From a virus: a stretch of 54,024 nucleotides of DNA. The position numbers and the translations under genes are program-made. Positions 1-8,571 of the stretch are shown here, piece by piece. Below the pieces are notes generated by a model that was given only the letters and a program-made list of their open reading frames with translations, searched no databases and was not told the DNA's origin. The DNA lies in the IMG/VR virus record IMGVR_UViG_3300027741_000087, positions 1 through 54,024 of that record; one strand, 5' to 3'. Numbering within the stretch: position 1 is the stretch's first letter; each line of letters opens with the position of its first letter.

Positions 1-348
1 CCCCCTGTTGGGCTTGCCCTGGAGAGATTACAACAATGCTTTCTTGAAGGAATCAATAAAGAGGTTCTTTATATAAGAGCAGAAGACTTAACCAGTTATC
101 CAGACAGAGAAATGAATAAAGTTTATGAATATCTAGGACTCAATCCTTATAAGCATGACTTTGATAATGTTGAACAGAGTATTAAAGAGGATGATTCTGT
201 CTATGGTCTAACCAAGGACTTACACACAATTAAAAGAAAGGTTCAACCTTTGACACCTGATTATAATCAAATTTTAGGTAAACAGGTATGTGACTGGATT
301 GATAATACCTTCTCTTGGTACCAGCAAGGGTTTGGTTATACCAAGTAA
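1..348 (+). CDS. Sulfotransferase, C-terminal part (5' end outside window)
   Basis: The frame is open from base 1, so the annotated part is the last 115 codons of a longer gene. The visible protein has the C-terminal pattern of PAPS-dependent sulfotransferases: a strand plus acidic motif (VLYIRAEDL), then a proline, then a helix reading MNKVYEYLGL, and a tail ending FSWYQQGFGYTK. An internal ATG at 112 exists, but the coding signal clearly starts before it. The gene points against the neighbouring tail-fibre genes and contains almost no CpG. A copy of its last codons is found at 6081-6125. The family call rests on the C-terminal pattern only; the PAPS-binding 5' loop is not in the window. Confidence 0.72.
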   Translation, partial: PPVGLALERLQQCFLEGINKEVLYIRAEDLTSYPDREMNKVYEYLGLNPYKHDFDNVEQSIKEDDSVYGLTKDLHTIKRKVQPLTPDYNQILGKQVCDWIDNTFSWYQQGFGYTK

Positions 349-351
349 GAG

Positions 352-594
352 TTATGCAAACTGGACAGTACCAGCATCAATAAGCTCTTTAGCTCTTTGA
401 AGGGCTGATTCATTAGTCCATATTCCAGCTAAAGCATACTCTTCAGCACCTCTCCAAAGGACAATATCCCTCCAGATATTATCAATAGTAGCTGTAATGA
501 TTTTTTCAGCTGAATTATCAACAACTTGTCTAAGGGAAAAGTTATTTGTATCAATGTCGATTGTTCTTGCAGGTTCTAGAATAAGTGTTGCCAT
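352..594 (-). CDS. Small phage protein with VLW-WTNESA motif, paralogue of 23846-24085
   Basis: This encodes 80 residues with no recognised domain. It shares a distinctive C-terminal half with the gene at 23846-24085: a VLW-x-G motif, then EYA, then a WTNESA-x-x-RA-x-E motif, ending in V-x-F. The two copies lie at the edges of different structural clusters, so a virion or tail-associated role is plausible but unproven. It follows the 1720-residue fibre gene on the same strand and has its own late-type promoter box at 602-609, 7 nt before the ATG. No Shine-Dalgarno sequence is visible. What the conserved motif binds is unknown. Confidence 0.7.
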   Translation of the reverse strand: MATLILEPARTIDIDTNNFSLRQVVDNSAEKIITATIDNIWRDIVLWRGAEEYALAGIWTNESALQRAKELIDAGTVQFA

Positions 595-601
595 ATAATA
601 T

Positions 602-609
602 TATTTATT
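602..609 (-). promoter_or_regulatory. T4-type late promoter box (AATAAATA)
   Basis: On the minus strand the box reads AATAAATA and ends 7 nt before the ATG of the 80-codon gene. It overlaps the stop codon of the upstream fibre gene. This is a one-base variant of the T4 late consensus TATAAATA. Confidence 0.5.
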
Positions 610-3600
610 ACAGACTCCTTACAAACGTTCCATTAAACTGAGGACCAACGGTTGGTCCAGAATTTTCGTTTGTTACTGTACTTGATGAACCTTGGTTTAG
701 ATACAATTCAAAGTAATCAGTTGATCCATTAGCTGATACAATCTGGGATATTGTTAATCCAACACCAGCTGTGTTTAATGGCATACGACTGCCTCTCTTA
801 AATTCAGCACCATTTTTGTATATAGCAAATATTACAGATGATGTTGCAGGTGCACCTACTGATAGCTGTATAGAGCCATTCAATTGATAATAACCAGCAA
901 TAGTTGGTGTAAACCTACCACTGAAACCTGTATTAAGTGTTGTATTAAAGTTATTATTTGTATCTGTTTCTGTTGTATCAATAACTACTTTAGTCCAGAC
1001 ACTAGTTGGGAATGTGATGGCTTTAGTACCATAACCACTGAATACTGGAGGATTGCTATAGACAATACCCTGAGCACTTAAATTGTTTACATAAGTTGTA
1101 TTGATCTGGGTAGCACTTAAACCAGTACCAAGAATAAAGGTATTAGCAAAACCCTTTGTATCATTACCAGAACCTGCTGCAATGAAGGAATATCTACCTG
1201 AGTTTGTGTTTTTATAACCACCAGTAATAGATGAATAAATGCCTGATGCTGTATTACTAATACCACCAAGTATTGATGCAGCTATTGCACATGTTATAAT
1301 GTTACCATTTCCTCCTGCAATTGTACTATTACAACTAACATTAAGTATCAAATTATTAATACCACCACCAATTGTCGCATAGGTACCTGAGCAAATTTTA
1401 TTACTTATACCACCAGCAATTGTACTATAGTTACTAAGAATACCATTTGAACTTCCTCCACCAATTGTATTTAAACAGTTAGAGGCACAATTACATAAAC
1501 CACCACCAATAGTAATATGAGGTGAATTACCAACAAAATTTCTAAAGCCACCACCAATTGTACCATAACATCCTGAGTTTGTATTTAAAACACCACCTCC
1601 AATAAAGTTATTACATCCAATTAAGTTAACACATCTATCATAGACCCAAATGTTACATGCACTTAATCCAGATGATGTACAGGTACTATAATCACCATTA
1701 ATAATAATACAGTTAGCAGCATTAGTACAAATGTTAGCTGTTGTAAAGCATGCTGATGATAAAGATGAGTTGGCTGTACCTGATGTCATCCAAACAAGAG
1801 TTACAGCATTTTGTGTACCAGAATTACTAAAGCATGAACCAATACCAGTTTGAATCAGTGCTGTACGAGAGCCATTACCAGATATTGAAGCAGCTGTTGT
1901 AAGGTTTGATGGAATACATCCACCAGTATGATTAAAGGCACCACCATGAATATCAGAGTTAAATGATGGATTGTAATTAAATCTACCACCAATGAGTGTA
2001 TTGTATCTACCTGATGCTGTATTACAAATACCTGTACCAACGAGGGAATAAACACCTGATGCTGTATTACAGACACCAGAACCTACAAAGGAATATGGTG
2101 CTGCAACACTTCCACTATTACCATTAACAATAGTACTATAGCAACCTGATGCTGTATTTTTATTACCACCACCAATAAAGGAATTATTTGCTGATATTAT
2201 ATTATTACTACCACCACCAATAAAGGAATTAACAGAATTGTTTGTTGGTATACATAATGTATTGTTACTTCCACCAACAATTGTGTTATTTACTGATGAT
2301 TGATAAGACAGAATATTTACTGTTGGTGGGGGGTTTGAGGCAGATATATTAATATATGGACCTGTTATTCCACTTAAACCAGATAAACTTGACTGATATG
2401 CTTGGGCTCCTCCACTACCAAAATACCAAACACCATTACTACCACCTGTATAATATAAACCCCAAGTAGGACCAGTATATAAAGATGGATTTGAATAGGT
2501 ATATACTCCATTGAAGTTTGAACTTCCAGCATTATAAGCAGATAATTGATATATTACAGGAGCAACAATATTATTATTCTGTCCACCAAGAATGCTATTA
2601 TAATTACCAGATACTATATTGCTTCCTGTTAATGGAACAATTGATGAACCAGAAAGAGTAAAGGCTTGGGATGAAAGTTTTGAGTATAAGGAAGCTGCTG
2701 AAGCTTGGGTTAAGAATGTACCAGAATTAGTACTATAAGAAGTATATGTATTATTCCACTGACTACTATTATTGGTTGCATCATATACTAAGCCTTGTGA
2801 ACTCAGGTTATTAACATATGTAAAGTTAGCTTGGTTTGCACTTAAACCAGTACCTAAGATAAAGGTATTAGCAAATCCCTTAGTATCATTACCAGAACCT
2901 GCTGCAATGAAGGAATATCTACCTGAGTTTGTGTTTTTAAAACCACCAGTAATAGATGAATAAACACCTGATGCTGTATTACACTGACCACCAACAACTG
3001 TTGAATAGTTACCTGAAGCTGTGTGACTTCTACCACCAGCTATTACTGCTGCGATTGCATTTGATGCAATATTGTTGTTACTTCCACCTGATATAACAGA
3101 TCTTGCACCACATGCATTGTTTGCCAAACCTCCACCCACAGTTGCACATGCTGAAGCTGTATTAGAACTACCACCAGCAACAGTACTATAGTTACCTGAT
3201 GCTGTATTCTTATTACCACCAACAGCTACAGCATAGTTGCCTGTAGCACATACTCCAGACCCTGCTCCTACAAATGTTGCATAACCTGTAGCACAACTAC
3301 TGAATCCATTAACAATTGTTGAATATGTTCCAGATGCTAAATTACATTGACCTCCTAAGACTTCTGAGAATGTATTATTAGCTGTATTAGAACCAATAAG
3401 AGTTGTTGTCGAGGAGAGCGATTGATTGAGAATATGAGGATTTGTAGAAAGGGATTGGTAAGCTGTATTCCAGTTACCTGATACAGAATTAATAGCAGTA
3501 TATTGTACAAATGAGCTAGAGGCATTTTGATACACGCTCGTTGGCAATAAAGTAGCGGTAGAAGATGCTACACTTGTTTGGTAGCTACTAAAATCTGTAT

Positions 3601-5770
3601 TTTTAACTAGCTGAGATGTCAGTGTACTAACATTTGTATTAGTAGCAAATTTAGTCCCTGTAATCTTAGAATCAGCTAAAGATGTAATCCAAGAAGGATC
3701 TGAGTATGATTGATTCGTATATACACCGTTAGTAACAGTATCTGCGTTGCCTGTTACATTACCGATTAGATTAGCACTCAAGCTATCGACAACTAGGTTC
3801 TTATCATTCCAATCGATATTAGAAGCAGAAGCAGGCTCTGTCGTTAATCCAGAGAATAAAGTCCAAACACCTGGTATACCTTGTCCGGCTCTTCTCACTA
3901 AGCCTGTATGGTTGTAGCCAAGAGGTGCTTGTGTAAAGTGGGACACAAAACCTGTGTCGAGAACATTGCTACCGTAATTATCGTTGTTAAGATAGATAAG
4001 ATTATCACCAACAATAAGATTATCGGTGTTAATATACGTAGCAGAACCTGCGATGCTAAGATTGCCAATAATCGATACATCACCAGGGAATATCGCACTA
4101 CTTGGAAGACTTAATGTAACAGTAGAGCCGTTTGTAGAAGCATTAATCTGATTAGCTGTACCGTTTACATTTTGAATAAATGAACTAGAAGCGCTTTGAT
4201 AGGCTGTGGATACATTATAAGCTGAACTCCAATTACCGCTATTACCACCGACAGTTGTATAGGTTGAATTCCAATTTCCTGATACACTTAAGAAGCTTAA
4301 ATCATATCCGCTCAAATAAGCTGACGAATTTGATACTAAATTTGTATATGCCGTATTCCAGAAATTAGATGAGAGGTTTAGTGCTGTTGTTGAAGCATAA
4401 GCGCTATTCCAATTACCAGATACTGATAGGAAAGAGAGGTCAACCGGTACACTACTGAGGGAAGCTAATGATACTGTATTACCGTTAGAAATAGATAAAT
4501 TGTAGGAAGAAGGATTGTATGTTAATGTCTGACTATCTGTTTCATGGGTAATAAAAATCTGATCGAGATTTCTACCACCTGAAAGAATATTACCGCTAGT
4601 ATTAATAGAGCCGCTTACATTAAGCGTATTACTAGGCCCTGTTATATTACCCTGGTCATCTAATGTCCATGTATAGTTGTCAGCTGTCTTAAAGACAATC
4701 GTATTACTAACACTATCAAATGATATCGAATCACCGCCATTATCATACGCAATAAAACCATGCGGTGTTAAAGCAACTTGCGTATAAGCAGAGAGAGAAG
4801 CATTTTCAGACTCTAATATAATCTCCGTATCGTCAGTTGAACGAATGATATTATTAGGGAATTGCAGAGTGCCATCAGAATTGAGAATAAGAGATGAAGG
4901 ACCGGCTATTAATCGATCACCATAACCACCCCCACCGCCGCTAAAGATGCTAGATAAATCAACACCTGCAGAAAGATACTTCCCGGTAACATTTAAGCTA
5001 CCATTCATCGTACCACCGTTGGCAAACTGCTGAGCTACAGAACCACCACCTCCACCGAGATCAAGAATTCTCTTAGCATAAGCTTTAACATCATCAAGCA
5101 TTTTCGATGTCTGTAGCTCGACCTGCTGAGTGATCAAAGTCTTAATATCATTCTGCTTTGTTACCTTCTTCGGACCTTTCTTTTCTTCACCTATTGCCTT
5201 TAACTCTTTGACATATGGTTGTTCACTGTCTTCTGCTTTAACCGTGGTTTTTACCTCTACAGGCTTTTTCTCTTCTAACTCAACAGGTTGAACGACCGGC
5301 TCTTCCTTTTGTACCTCTATCTCTTTAACGTCGTTATCAATTATTGATTGAAGCTCCTTCTTACGCTCATCTTCTGGCTTTTCTTTTAATTCAGTTATAA
5401 AGCCTATTGCAGCATCTTTAATATTCTGCTCCTTTTTACTCTTAACGATTGTCTGAAGCCTGTCAATAAAGTTGTTAAATGGATCCTCTTCTGTAGCTTC
5501 AACAACGGACACAGCTTCGACCTTTTCAACTTTTACAGGCTCCTCTACAGGTTCAACCGTTTCAGTGACTGTTTGCTGTTTAATAAGATCTTGTTTTTCT
5601 TTTAGATTTTTATTAAGAGTTAATAGAAAACGAGCGAAAGGATCTGTAGGCTCTTCAACAGCTTCTACAACTACAGTAGCTTGTTCGCTAACTTGTTCAA
5701 TGGTAGATGGTTCTTCTACCGACTTAGCGTTATTCGCTTGTTTATAAAATTCAATAATATCTTCTGACAT
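608..5770 (-). CDS. Giant tail fibre/adhesin with YadA-like repeats and C1q-like tip
   Basis: This 1720-residue fibre is built of modules. Residues 1-220 are charged, Glu/Lys-rich and probably coiled-coil, with two DPF-x-x-F motifs. An anchor motif YAKRILDLG followed by glycines lies near residue 235, with an NGGTMNGSLNVTG strand after it. A module containing SATYINTDNLIVGDN and TGLVRRAG spans about 570-680 and is shared with the 617-residue protein. From about 800 to 1550 there are blocks of 14-15 residue YadA-head-like repeats (NTASG-x-YS-x-V-x-GG). The last ~130 residues resemble a C1q/TNF-like jelly roll (FTPTIAGYYQLNGSI). It is probably the distal host-recognition fibre. The repeat half is much poorer in CpG than the N-terminal half, which suggests recombination. 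Confidence 0.88.
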   Translation of the reverse strand: MSEDIIEFYKQANNAKSVEEPSTIEQVSEQATVVVEAVEEPTDPFARFLLTLNKNLKEKQDLIKQQTVTETVEPVEEPVKVEKVEAVSVVEATEEDPFNNFIDRLQTIVKSKKEQNIKDAAIGFITELKEKPEDERKKELQSIIDNDVKEIEVQKEEPVVQPVELEEKKPVEVKTTVKAEDSEQPYVKELKAIGEEKKGPKKVTKQNDIKTLITQQVELQTSKMLDDVKAYAKRILDLGGGGGSVAQQFANGGTMNGSLNVTGKYLSAGVDLSSIFSGGGGGYGDRLIAGPSSLILNSDGTLQFPNNIIRSTDDTEIILESENASLSAYTQVALTPHGFIAYDNGGDSISFDSVSNTIVFKTADNYTWTLDDQGNITGPSNTLNVSGSINTSGNILSGGRNLDQIFITHETDSQTLTYNPSSYNLSISNGNTVSLASLSSVPVDLSFLSVSGNWNSAYASTTALNLSSNFWNTAYTNLVSNSSAYLSGYDLSFLSVSGNWNSTYTTVGGNSGNWSSAYNVSTAYQSASSSFIQNVNGTANQINASTNGSTVTLSLPSSAIFPGDVSIIGNLSIAGSATYINTDNLIVGDNLIYLNNDNYGSNVLDTGFVSHFTQAPLGYNHTGLVRRAGQGIPGVWTLFSGLTTEPASASNIDWNDKNLVVDSLSANLIGNVTGNADTVTNGVYTNQSYSDPSWITSLADSKITGTKFATNTNVSTLTSQLVKNTDFSSYQTSVASSTATLLPTSVYQNASSSFVQYTAINSVSGNWNTAYQSLSTNPHILNQSLSSTTTLIGSNTANNTFSEVLGGQCNLASGTYSTIVNGFSSCATGYATFVGAGSGVCATGNYAVAVGGNKNTASGNYSTVAGGSSNTASACATVGGGLANNACGARSVISGGSNNNIASNAIAAVIAGGRSHTASGNYSTVVGGQCNTASGVYSSITGGFKNTNSGRYSFIAAGSGNDTKGFANTFILGTGLSANQANFTYVNNLSSQGLVYDATNNSSQWNNTYTSYSTNSGTFLTQASAASLYSKLSSQAFTLSGSSIVPLTGSNIVSGNYNSILGGQNNNIVAPVIYQLSAYNAGSSNFNGVYTYSNPSLYTGPTWGLYYTGGSNGVWYFGSGGAQAYQSSLSGLSGITGPYINISASNPPPTVNILSYQSSVNNTIVGGSNNTLCIPTNNSVNSFIGGGSNNIISANNSFIGGGNKNTASGCYSTIVNGNSGSVAAPYSFVGSGVCNTASGVYSLVGTGICNTASGRYNTLIGGRFNYNPSFNSDIHGGAFNHTGGCIPSNLTTAASISGNGSRTALIQTGIGSCFSNSGTQNAVTLVWMTSGTANSSLSSACFTTANICTNAANCIIINGDYSTCTSSGLSACNIWVYDRCVNLIGCNNFIGGGVLNTNSGCYGTIGGGFRNFVGNSPHITIGGGLCNCASNCLNTIGGGSSNGILSNYSTIAGGISNKICSGTYATIGGGINNLILNVSCNSTIAGGNGNIITCAIAASILGGISNTASGIYSSITGGYKNTNSGRYSFIAAGSGNDTKGFANTFILGTGLSATQINTTYVNNLSAQGIVYSNPPVFSGYGTKAITFPTSVWTKVVIDTTETDTNNNFNTTLNTGFSGRFTPTIAGYYQLNGSIQLSVGAPATSSVIFAIYKNGAEFKRGSRMPLNTAGVGLTISQIVSANGSTDYFELYLNQGSSSTVTNENSGPTVGPQFNGTFVRSL

Positions 5771-5785
5771 GTGAAAGCTTGTGAT

Positions 5786-5793
5786 TATTTATC
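5786..5793 (-). promoter_or_regulatory. Late promoter box (GATAAATA) for the giant fibre
   Basis: GATAAATA on the minus strand lies 15 nt before the ATG of the fibre gene. No ribosome binding site is visible between the box and the start codon. Confidence 0.6.
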
Positions 5794-5804
5794 ATAAGAA
5801 GCTT

Positions 5805-6005
5805 TCATGTCAATACAAATAAGAAATTCTTGCAATCTATAAAACGAGCATATAAATTTGTTAATAGTAAATTAGCTAAGGTAACAGCAAGAGGGGTAAC
5901 AGTTTCCGGGGCTTCAAGCCCTTCCATAATGGCTTTATGCTCTTTCTCAATATTAATCTTCTGGGAAAGATTAGATAGAAAGCTTAATAACGGATCTTGT
6001 TCCAC
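5805..6005 (-). CDS. 66-residue protein related to the fibre N-terminus (GTG start)
   Basis: The protein begins MEQDPLLSFLSNL and matches the DP-[FL]-x-x-F-[IL]-x-x-L motif seen twice in the N-terminal part of the adjacent giant fibre (DPFARFLLTL and DPFNNFIDRL). A hydrophobic segment (LAVTLANLLLTNLYA) follows. The GTG start is supported by a late-type box (AGTAAATA) that ends exactly 5 nt upstream. This is the same geometry seen at several other starts in this window. It could be a free-standing copy of the fibre's N-terminal docking motif, or a relic of an eroded fibre gene. Its function is unknown. Confidence 0.5.
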   Translation of the reverse strand: MEQDPLLSFLSNLSQKINIEKEHKAIMEGLEAPETVTPLAVTLANLLLTNLYARFIDCKNFLFVLT

Positions 6006-6010
6006 GCTAT

Positions 6011-6018
6011 TATTTACT
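6011..6018 (-). promoter_or_regulatory. Late-type promoter box (AGTAAATA), 5 nt before a GTG start
   Basis: AGTAAATA on the minus strand ends 5 nt before the GTG at 6005. With T4-like spacing, transcription would begin on the start codon itself. Confidence 0.4.
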
Positions 6019-6080
6019 TAAAAAGTAATGCAATTCTAGTACGCTATTACGACAATTTAGCACCTGTAACATAATAATGA

Positions 6081-6125
6081 TTTATCTTTTCTTGGTATCA
6101 GCAAGGTTTTGGTTATACTAAGTAG
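6081..6125 (+). pseudogene. Remnant of a sulfotransferase C-terminus
   Basis: Read on the plus strand, this segment encodes FSWYQQGFGYTK and a stop, the same 12 residues that end the sulfotransferase at 1-348. At the DNA level it differs by a few synonymous changes. An in-frame TGA lies just upstream, so no gene is attached. The remnant overlaps the 3' end of the minus-strand gene ending at 6118. It is best read as a scar left when a sulfotransferase gene was deleted or moved. Confidence 0.72.
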
Positions 6126-6891
6126 AAGAGACTTTATTATAAAGCTCCACATCATCAGCATAGTATTGTTGTAGTTTTGCTATTTGATCTGATGTTAAAA
6201 CAGGTTTAAGATTTAATCCTTTATTAAGAAAGGGGAGAGGGTTATCAAGATCTAATATATTTGCAATAGGTGTGAGATCTTTTGCAAAATCGTAATATGT
6301 AATATTAGATATATTTTTAACAAATAAAGTTTGTAGTCTAAAGTGCGGATCTACCCCTTCTTTATTTTGAGAAATTAACCAAGAAATAAAAGAATCAATA
6401 TCTAATTGTGGTAAACTTTTTAAATTCATAGCAAACGCGGAAATAAACCTATCAATAGGGTCTCTTATAATCGCATGACAAGTTCCTGTTGGTCTTGCAG
6501 AAAATTTTATTAAATTAAACTTTTTATTAATTGCGTCTTCAATAGAGGAAGAAGCGTTTTTTGCTATTTTACACCATGAATTACCATTATTTAAATCTAC
6601 CCAAAAAGCTTCTGGAGAGTAATTCGATGTATTCAATAAATAGCCATCAGGAATAGGGGGTATAAAAGCATCTAATTCTCTATCATATGTAAAACCAATT
6701 CCTGCATAATTACCTCGCAATGCTATACCGTTATCTGGTTGCATTGTGTCAGGAGAATAATGTAACCCGCCTAAAGTGTTATAAGAGGTTTGTATCCAAT
6801 CTTGCGCATCAGGAAGCGAAGCAATTAAATCAGCTTCAGCAACGATAACGCTATCGACTATATTGTTGGTAATATGGGCGTAATGACTCAT
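6118..6891 (-). CDS. Tail protein with C-terminal sulfotransferase-like domain (copy 2)
   Basis: This has 257 residues in two parts. Residues 1-100 match a tail-associated domain common in marine T4-like phages: an MxHYAxI start, QTSYNTLGG, RGNYAGIGFTYD and DAFIPP motifs. Residues 100-257 resemble Sulfotransfer_2-type enzymes, with a 5'-phosphosulfate-loop-like KNASSSI and a 3'-phosphate-site-like RDPIDRFISAF, then PHFRLQTLF. Both PAPS-contacting signatures look intact, so activity is possible. The start overlaps the stop of the upstream glycine-rich gene by 4 nt (ATGA), so translation is probably coupled. It is a paralogue of 7743-8570. Whether it sulfates a host glycan, or only uses the fold for binding, cannot be told from sequence. 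Confidence 0.8.
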   Translation of the reverse strand: MSHYAHITNNIVDSVIVAEADLIASLPDAQDWIQTSYNTLGGLHYSPDTMQPDNGIALRGNYAGIGFTYDRELDAFIPPIPDGYLLNTSNYSPEAFWVDLNNGNSWCKIAKNASSSIEDAINKKFNLIKFSARPTGTCHAIIRDPIDRFISAFAMNLKSLPQLDIDSFISWLISQNKEGVDPHFRLQTLFVKNISNITYYDFAKDLTPIANILDLDNPLPFLNKGLNLKPVLTSDQIAKLQQYYADDVELYNKVSST

Positions 6892-7739
6892 GCTGTATAA
6901 TAAAGAGTTGTTAAGAAAGTTATAACTGTATTAGAACCATTTATAGTTTTTGTATATTGGGTATTTATTGTTGCAGGTGTTGTTCTATCTGTAGTGATGT
7001 TATTGTCTCCTGAATAATTTGAAGTAGGTATAGAGATAATTATAACTCCGGAACCCCCATTTCCACCTTTTCCGTTATATGCACCACCACCACCGCCGCC
7101 TCCACCGGTATTCGGAGTTCCGGAGGTTGCGGTTAAACCTCTTCCAGCATTAGTTCCTTTACCACCTCCACCAGCACCTCCTGATCCACCAGTTCCTGAA
7201 ACAACTTGATTTGTACACCCACCGCCACCTCCTGCGTATGAAGTAGGTGTTCCTGTAATTGAACTTAATAATCCATCTCCACCATTAGCACCATCATTAG
7301 TTGTCGCATCGGCTCCCACAGCACCAGCACCTCCACCACCGCTTCCTCCACAATTATTAAAATCAGTACCTTGTCCACCAGCGTTTCCTTGGCCAGATGT
7401 ACCAGCAGCCGGAGTTGCTGTTCCACCGGCACCATCCCCACCGCCACTACCTCCAGTTATACCGCCGCCGAGATTGGTTCCACCTCCTCCTCCACCAACA
7501 GTTGTTATAGTTGAAAAAGATGATGTTGTACCGTTTGCCCCTACATTAGAATTATTACCAGCTCCCCCTGATCCGACGATTGCAAGATAGGAAATACCTG
7601 GAGTTAACTTGATAGATGATCCAGAGAGTAATCCTCCTGCACCACCACCACCACCGTTATTGCCTCCACCAGCGCCACCACCAGCAACAATAAGATAATT
7701 TGCAAATATCACCTGTCGAGATATAAAATGAAAAGCCAT
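6888..7739 (-). CDS. Glycine-rich tail adhesin-like protein (copy 2)
   Basis: This 283-residue protein starts with a short segment (MAFHFISRQ) and then the motif NYLIVAGGGAGGG. It continues with about 200 residues in which runs of glycine alternate with short polar stretches, including GTPNTGGGGGGGG and a closing GGSGVIIISIP. Such domains fit polyglycine-II-type folds known in T4-like phage tip adhesins of the gp38 kind. The last 50 residues are a small non-glycine domain. The gene lies 3 nt after the sulfotransferase-like gene and overlaps the next one by 4 nt. Together with its neighbour it forms a two-gene unit that occurs twice in tandem. Confidence 0.8.
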   Translation of the reverse strand: MAFHFISRQVIFANYLIVAGGGAGGGNNGGGGGAGGLLSGSSIKLTPGISYLAIVGSGGAGNNSNVGANGTTSSFSTITTVGGGGGGTNLGGGITGGSGGGDGAGGTATPAAGTSGQGNAGGQGTDFNNCGGSGGGGAGAVGADATTNDGANGGDGLLSSITGTPTSYAGGGGGCTNQVVSGTGGSGGAGGGGKGTNAGRGLTATSGTPNTGGGGGGGGAYNGKGGNGGSGVIIISIPTSNYSGDNNITTDRTTPATINTQYTKTINGSNTVITFLTTLYYTA

Positions 7740-7742
7740 ATA

Positions 7743-8570
7743 CTATTTTATTAACGAGTTATATAAATCTACATCATTAGCGTAGAACGCTTGTAGTTTA
7801 GATATTTGCTCGTTTGTTAATGCTGGTTTCGAATCTGGTGATGACAGGTTAATAGTAGGTAGCGATGAAAGACCTAAAGCTGTAGCAAGAGCGGGTAAAT
7901 CTCTATTAAAAGCAAAATAATTTACCTTCTCTACATCTTTGATAACAAGTGTTTGTGGTCTGAAGTGAAGATCGAGAGCTTGTGGATCTTGAACTATAAT
8001 CCAGTCAATTAGATCGGATAAGTTTGAATCCTGTGGTACCCCGTGTTTATTAGATGTATAAGCTGACAGAAAACGATCAATAGGATCTCTTATAACCGCG
8101 TAACAATCACCAGACGGGGTACCAGTCATTTGAAGTAATGTTCTATTCGGGTTAGAGAGACTATTTGTAGGTATACTATAAAGCTCTGTTAAGATGGTCG
8201 AACTAATAGAGCTAGATGCATTTTTATAAATCATAGCCCAATATGTTCCATTAGGTAAAGCAACCCAATTTGATTCCCAGCTATATAGAGAAGGGTTAAA
8301 AGAAGTGCCTTCCTGTTTTGGAGGGATAAAGGCATCTAGATTTGAATCATAAGTGAATCCGATTCCAGCATAATTTCCACGAAAGCCTTTTGTCCAAGTA
8401 GGTAACCTATCTTCACTAACACGCATGCCCCTTAAAGTGTTATAACTGGTTTGCTTAAGCGTATATCCATATAAAGCCGATAATTCGTCTTCTCTATTAT
8501 TCCAAGAATCATCAACAGGGAATACACCTGTAACGGTATTATTTTCATCAAGTTGTGCGAAGTTTGCCAT
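7743..8570 (-). CDS. Tail protein with C-terminal sulfotransferase-like domain (copy 1)
   Basis: This 275-residue paralogue of 6118-6891 has the same design. The N-terminal phage domain (MANFAQLDENNTVTGVFPVD, then QTSYNTLRG, RGNYAGIGFTYD, DAFIPP) fills residues 1-105. The sulfotransferase-like domain carries KNASSSI near residue 117 and RDPIDRFLSAY near residue 160. The copies are clearly homologous but well diverged, so the duplication is not recent. The gene follows the 544-residue glycine-rich gene by 1 nt and precedes the second glycine-rich gene by 3 nt. A conserved family with both nucleotide-binding signatures is more consistent with an enzyme than with a dead fold, but acceptor and role are unknown. 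Confidence 0.8.
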   Translation of the reverse strand: MANFAQLDENNTVTGVFPVDDSWNNREDELSALYGYTLKQTSYNTLRGMRVSEDRLPTWTKGFRGNYAGIGFTYDSNLDAFIPPKQEGTSFNPSLYSWESNWVALPNGTYWAMIYKNASSSISSTILTELYSIPTNSLSNPNRTLLQMTGTPSGDCYAVIRDPIDRFLSAYTSNKHGVPQDSNLSDLIDWIIVQDPQALDLHFRPQTLVIKDVEKVNYFAFNRDLPALATALGLSSLPTINLSSPDSKPALTNEQISKLQAFYANDVDLYNSLIK

Positions 8571-8571
8571 A

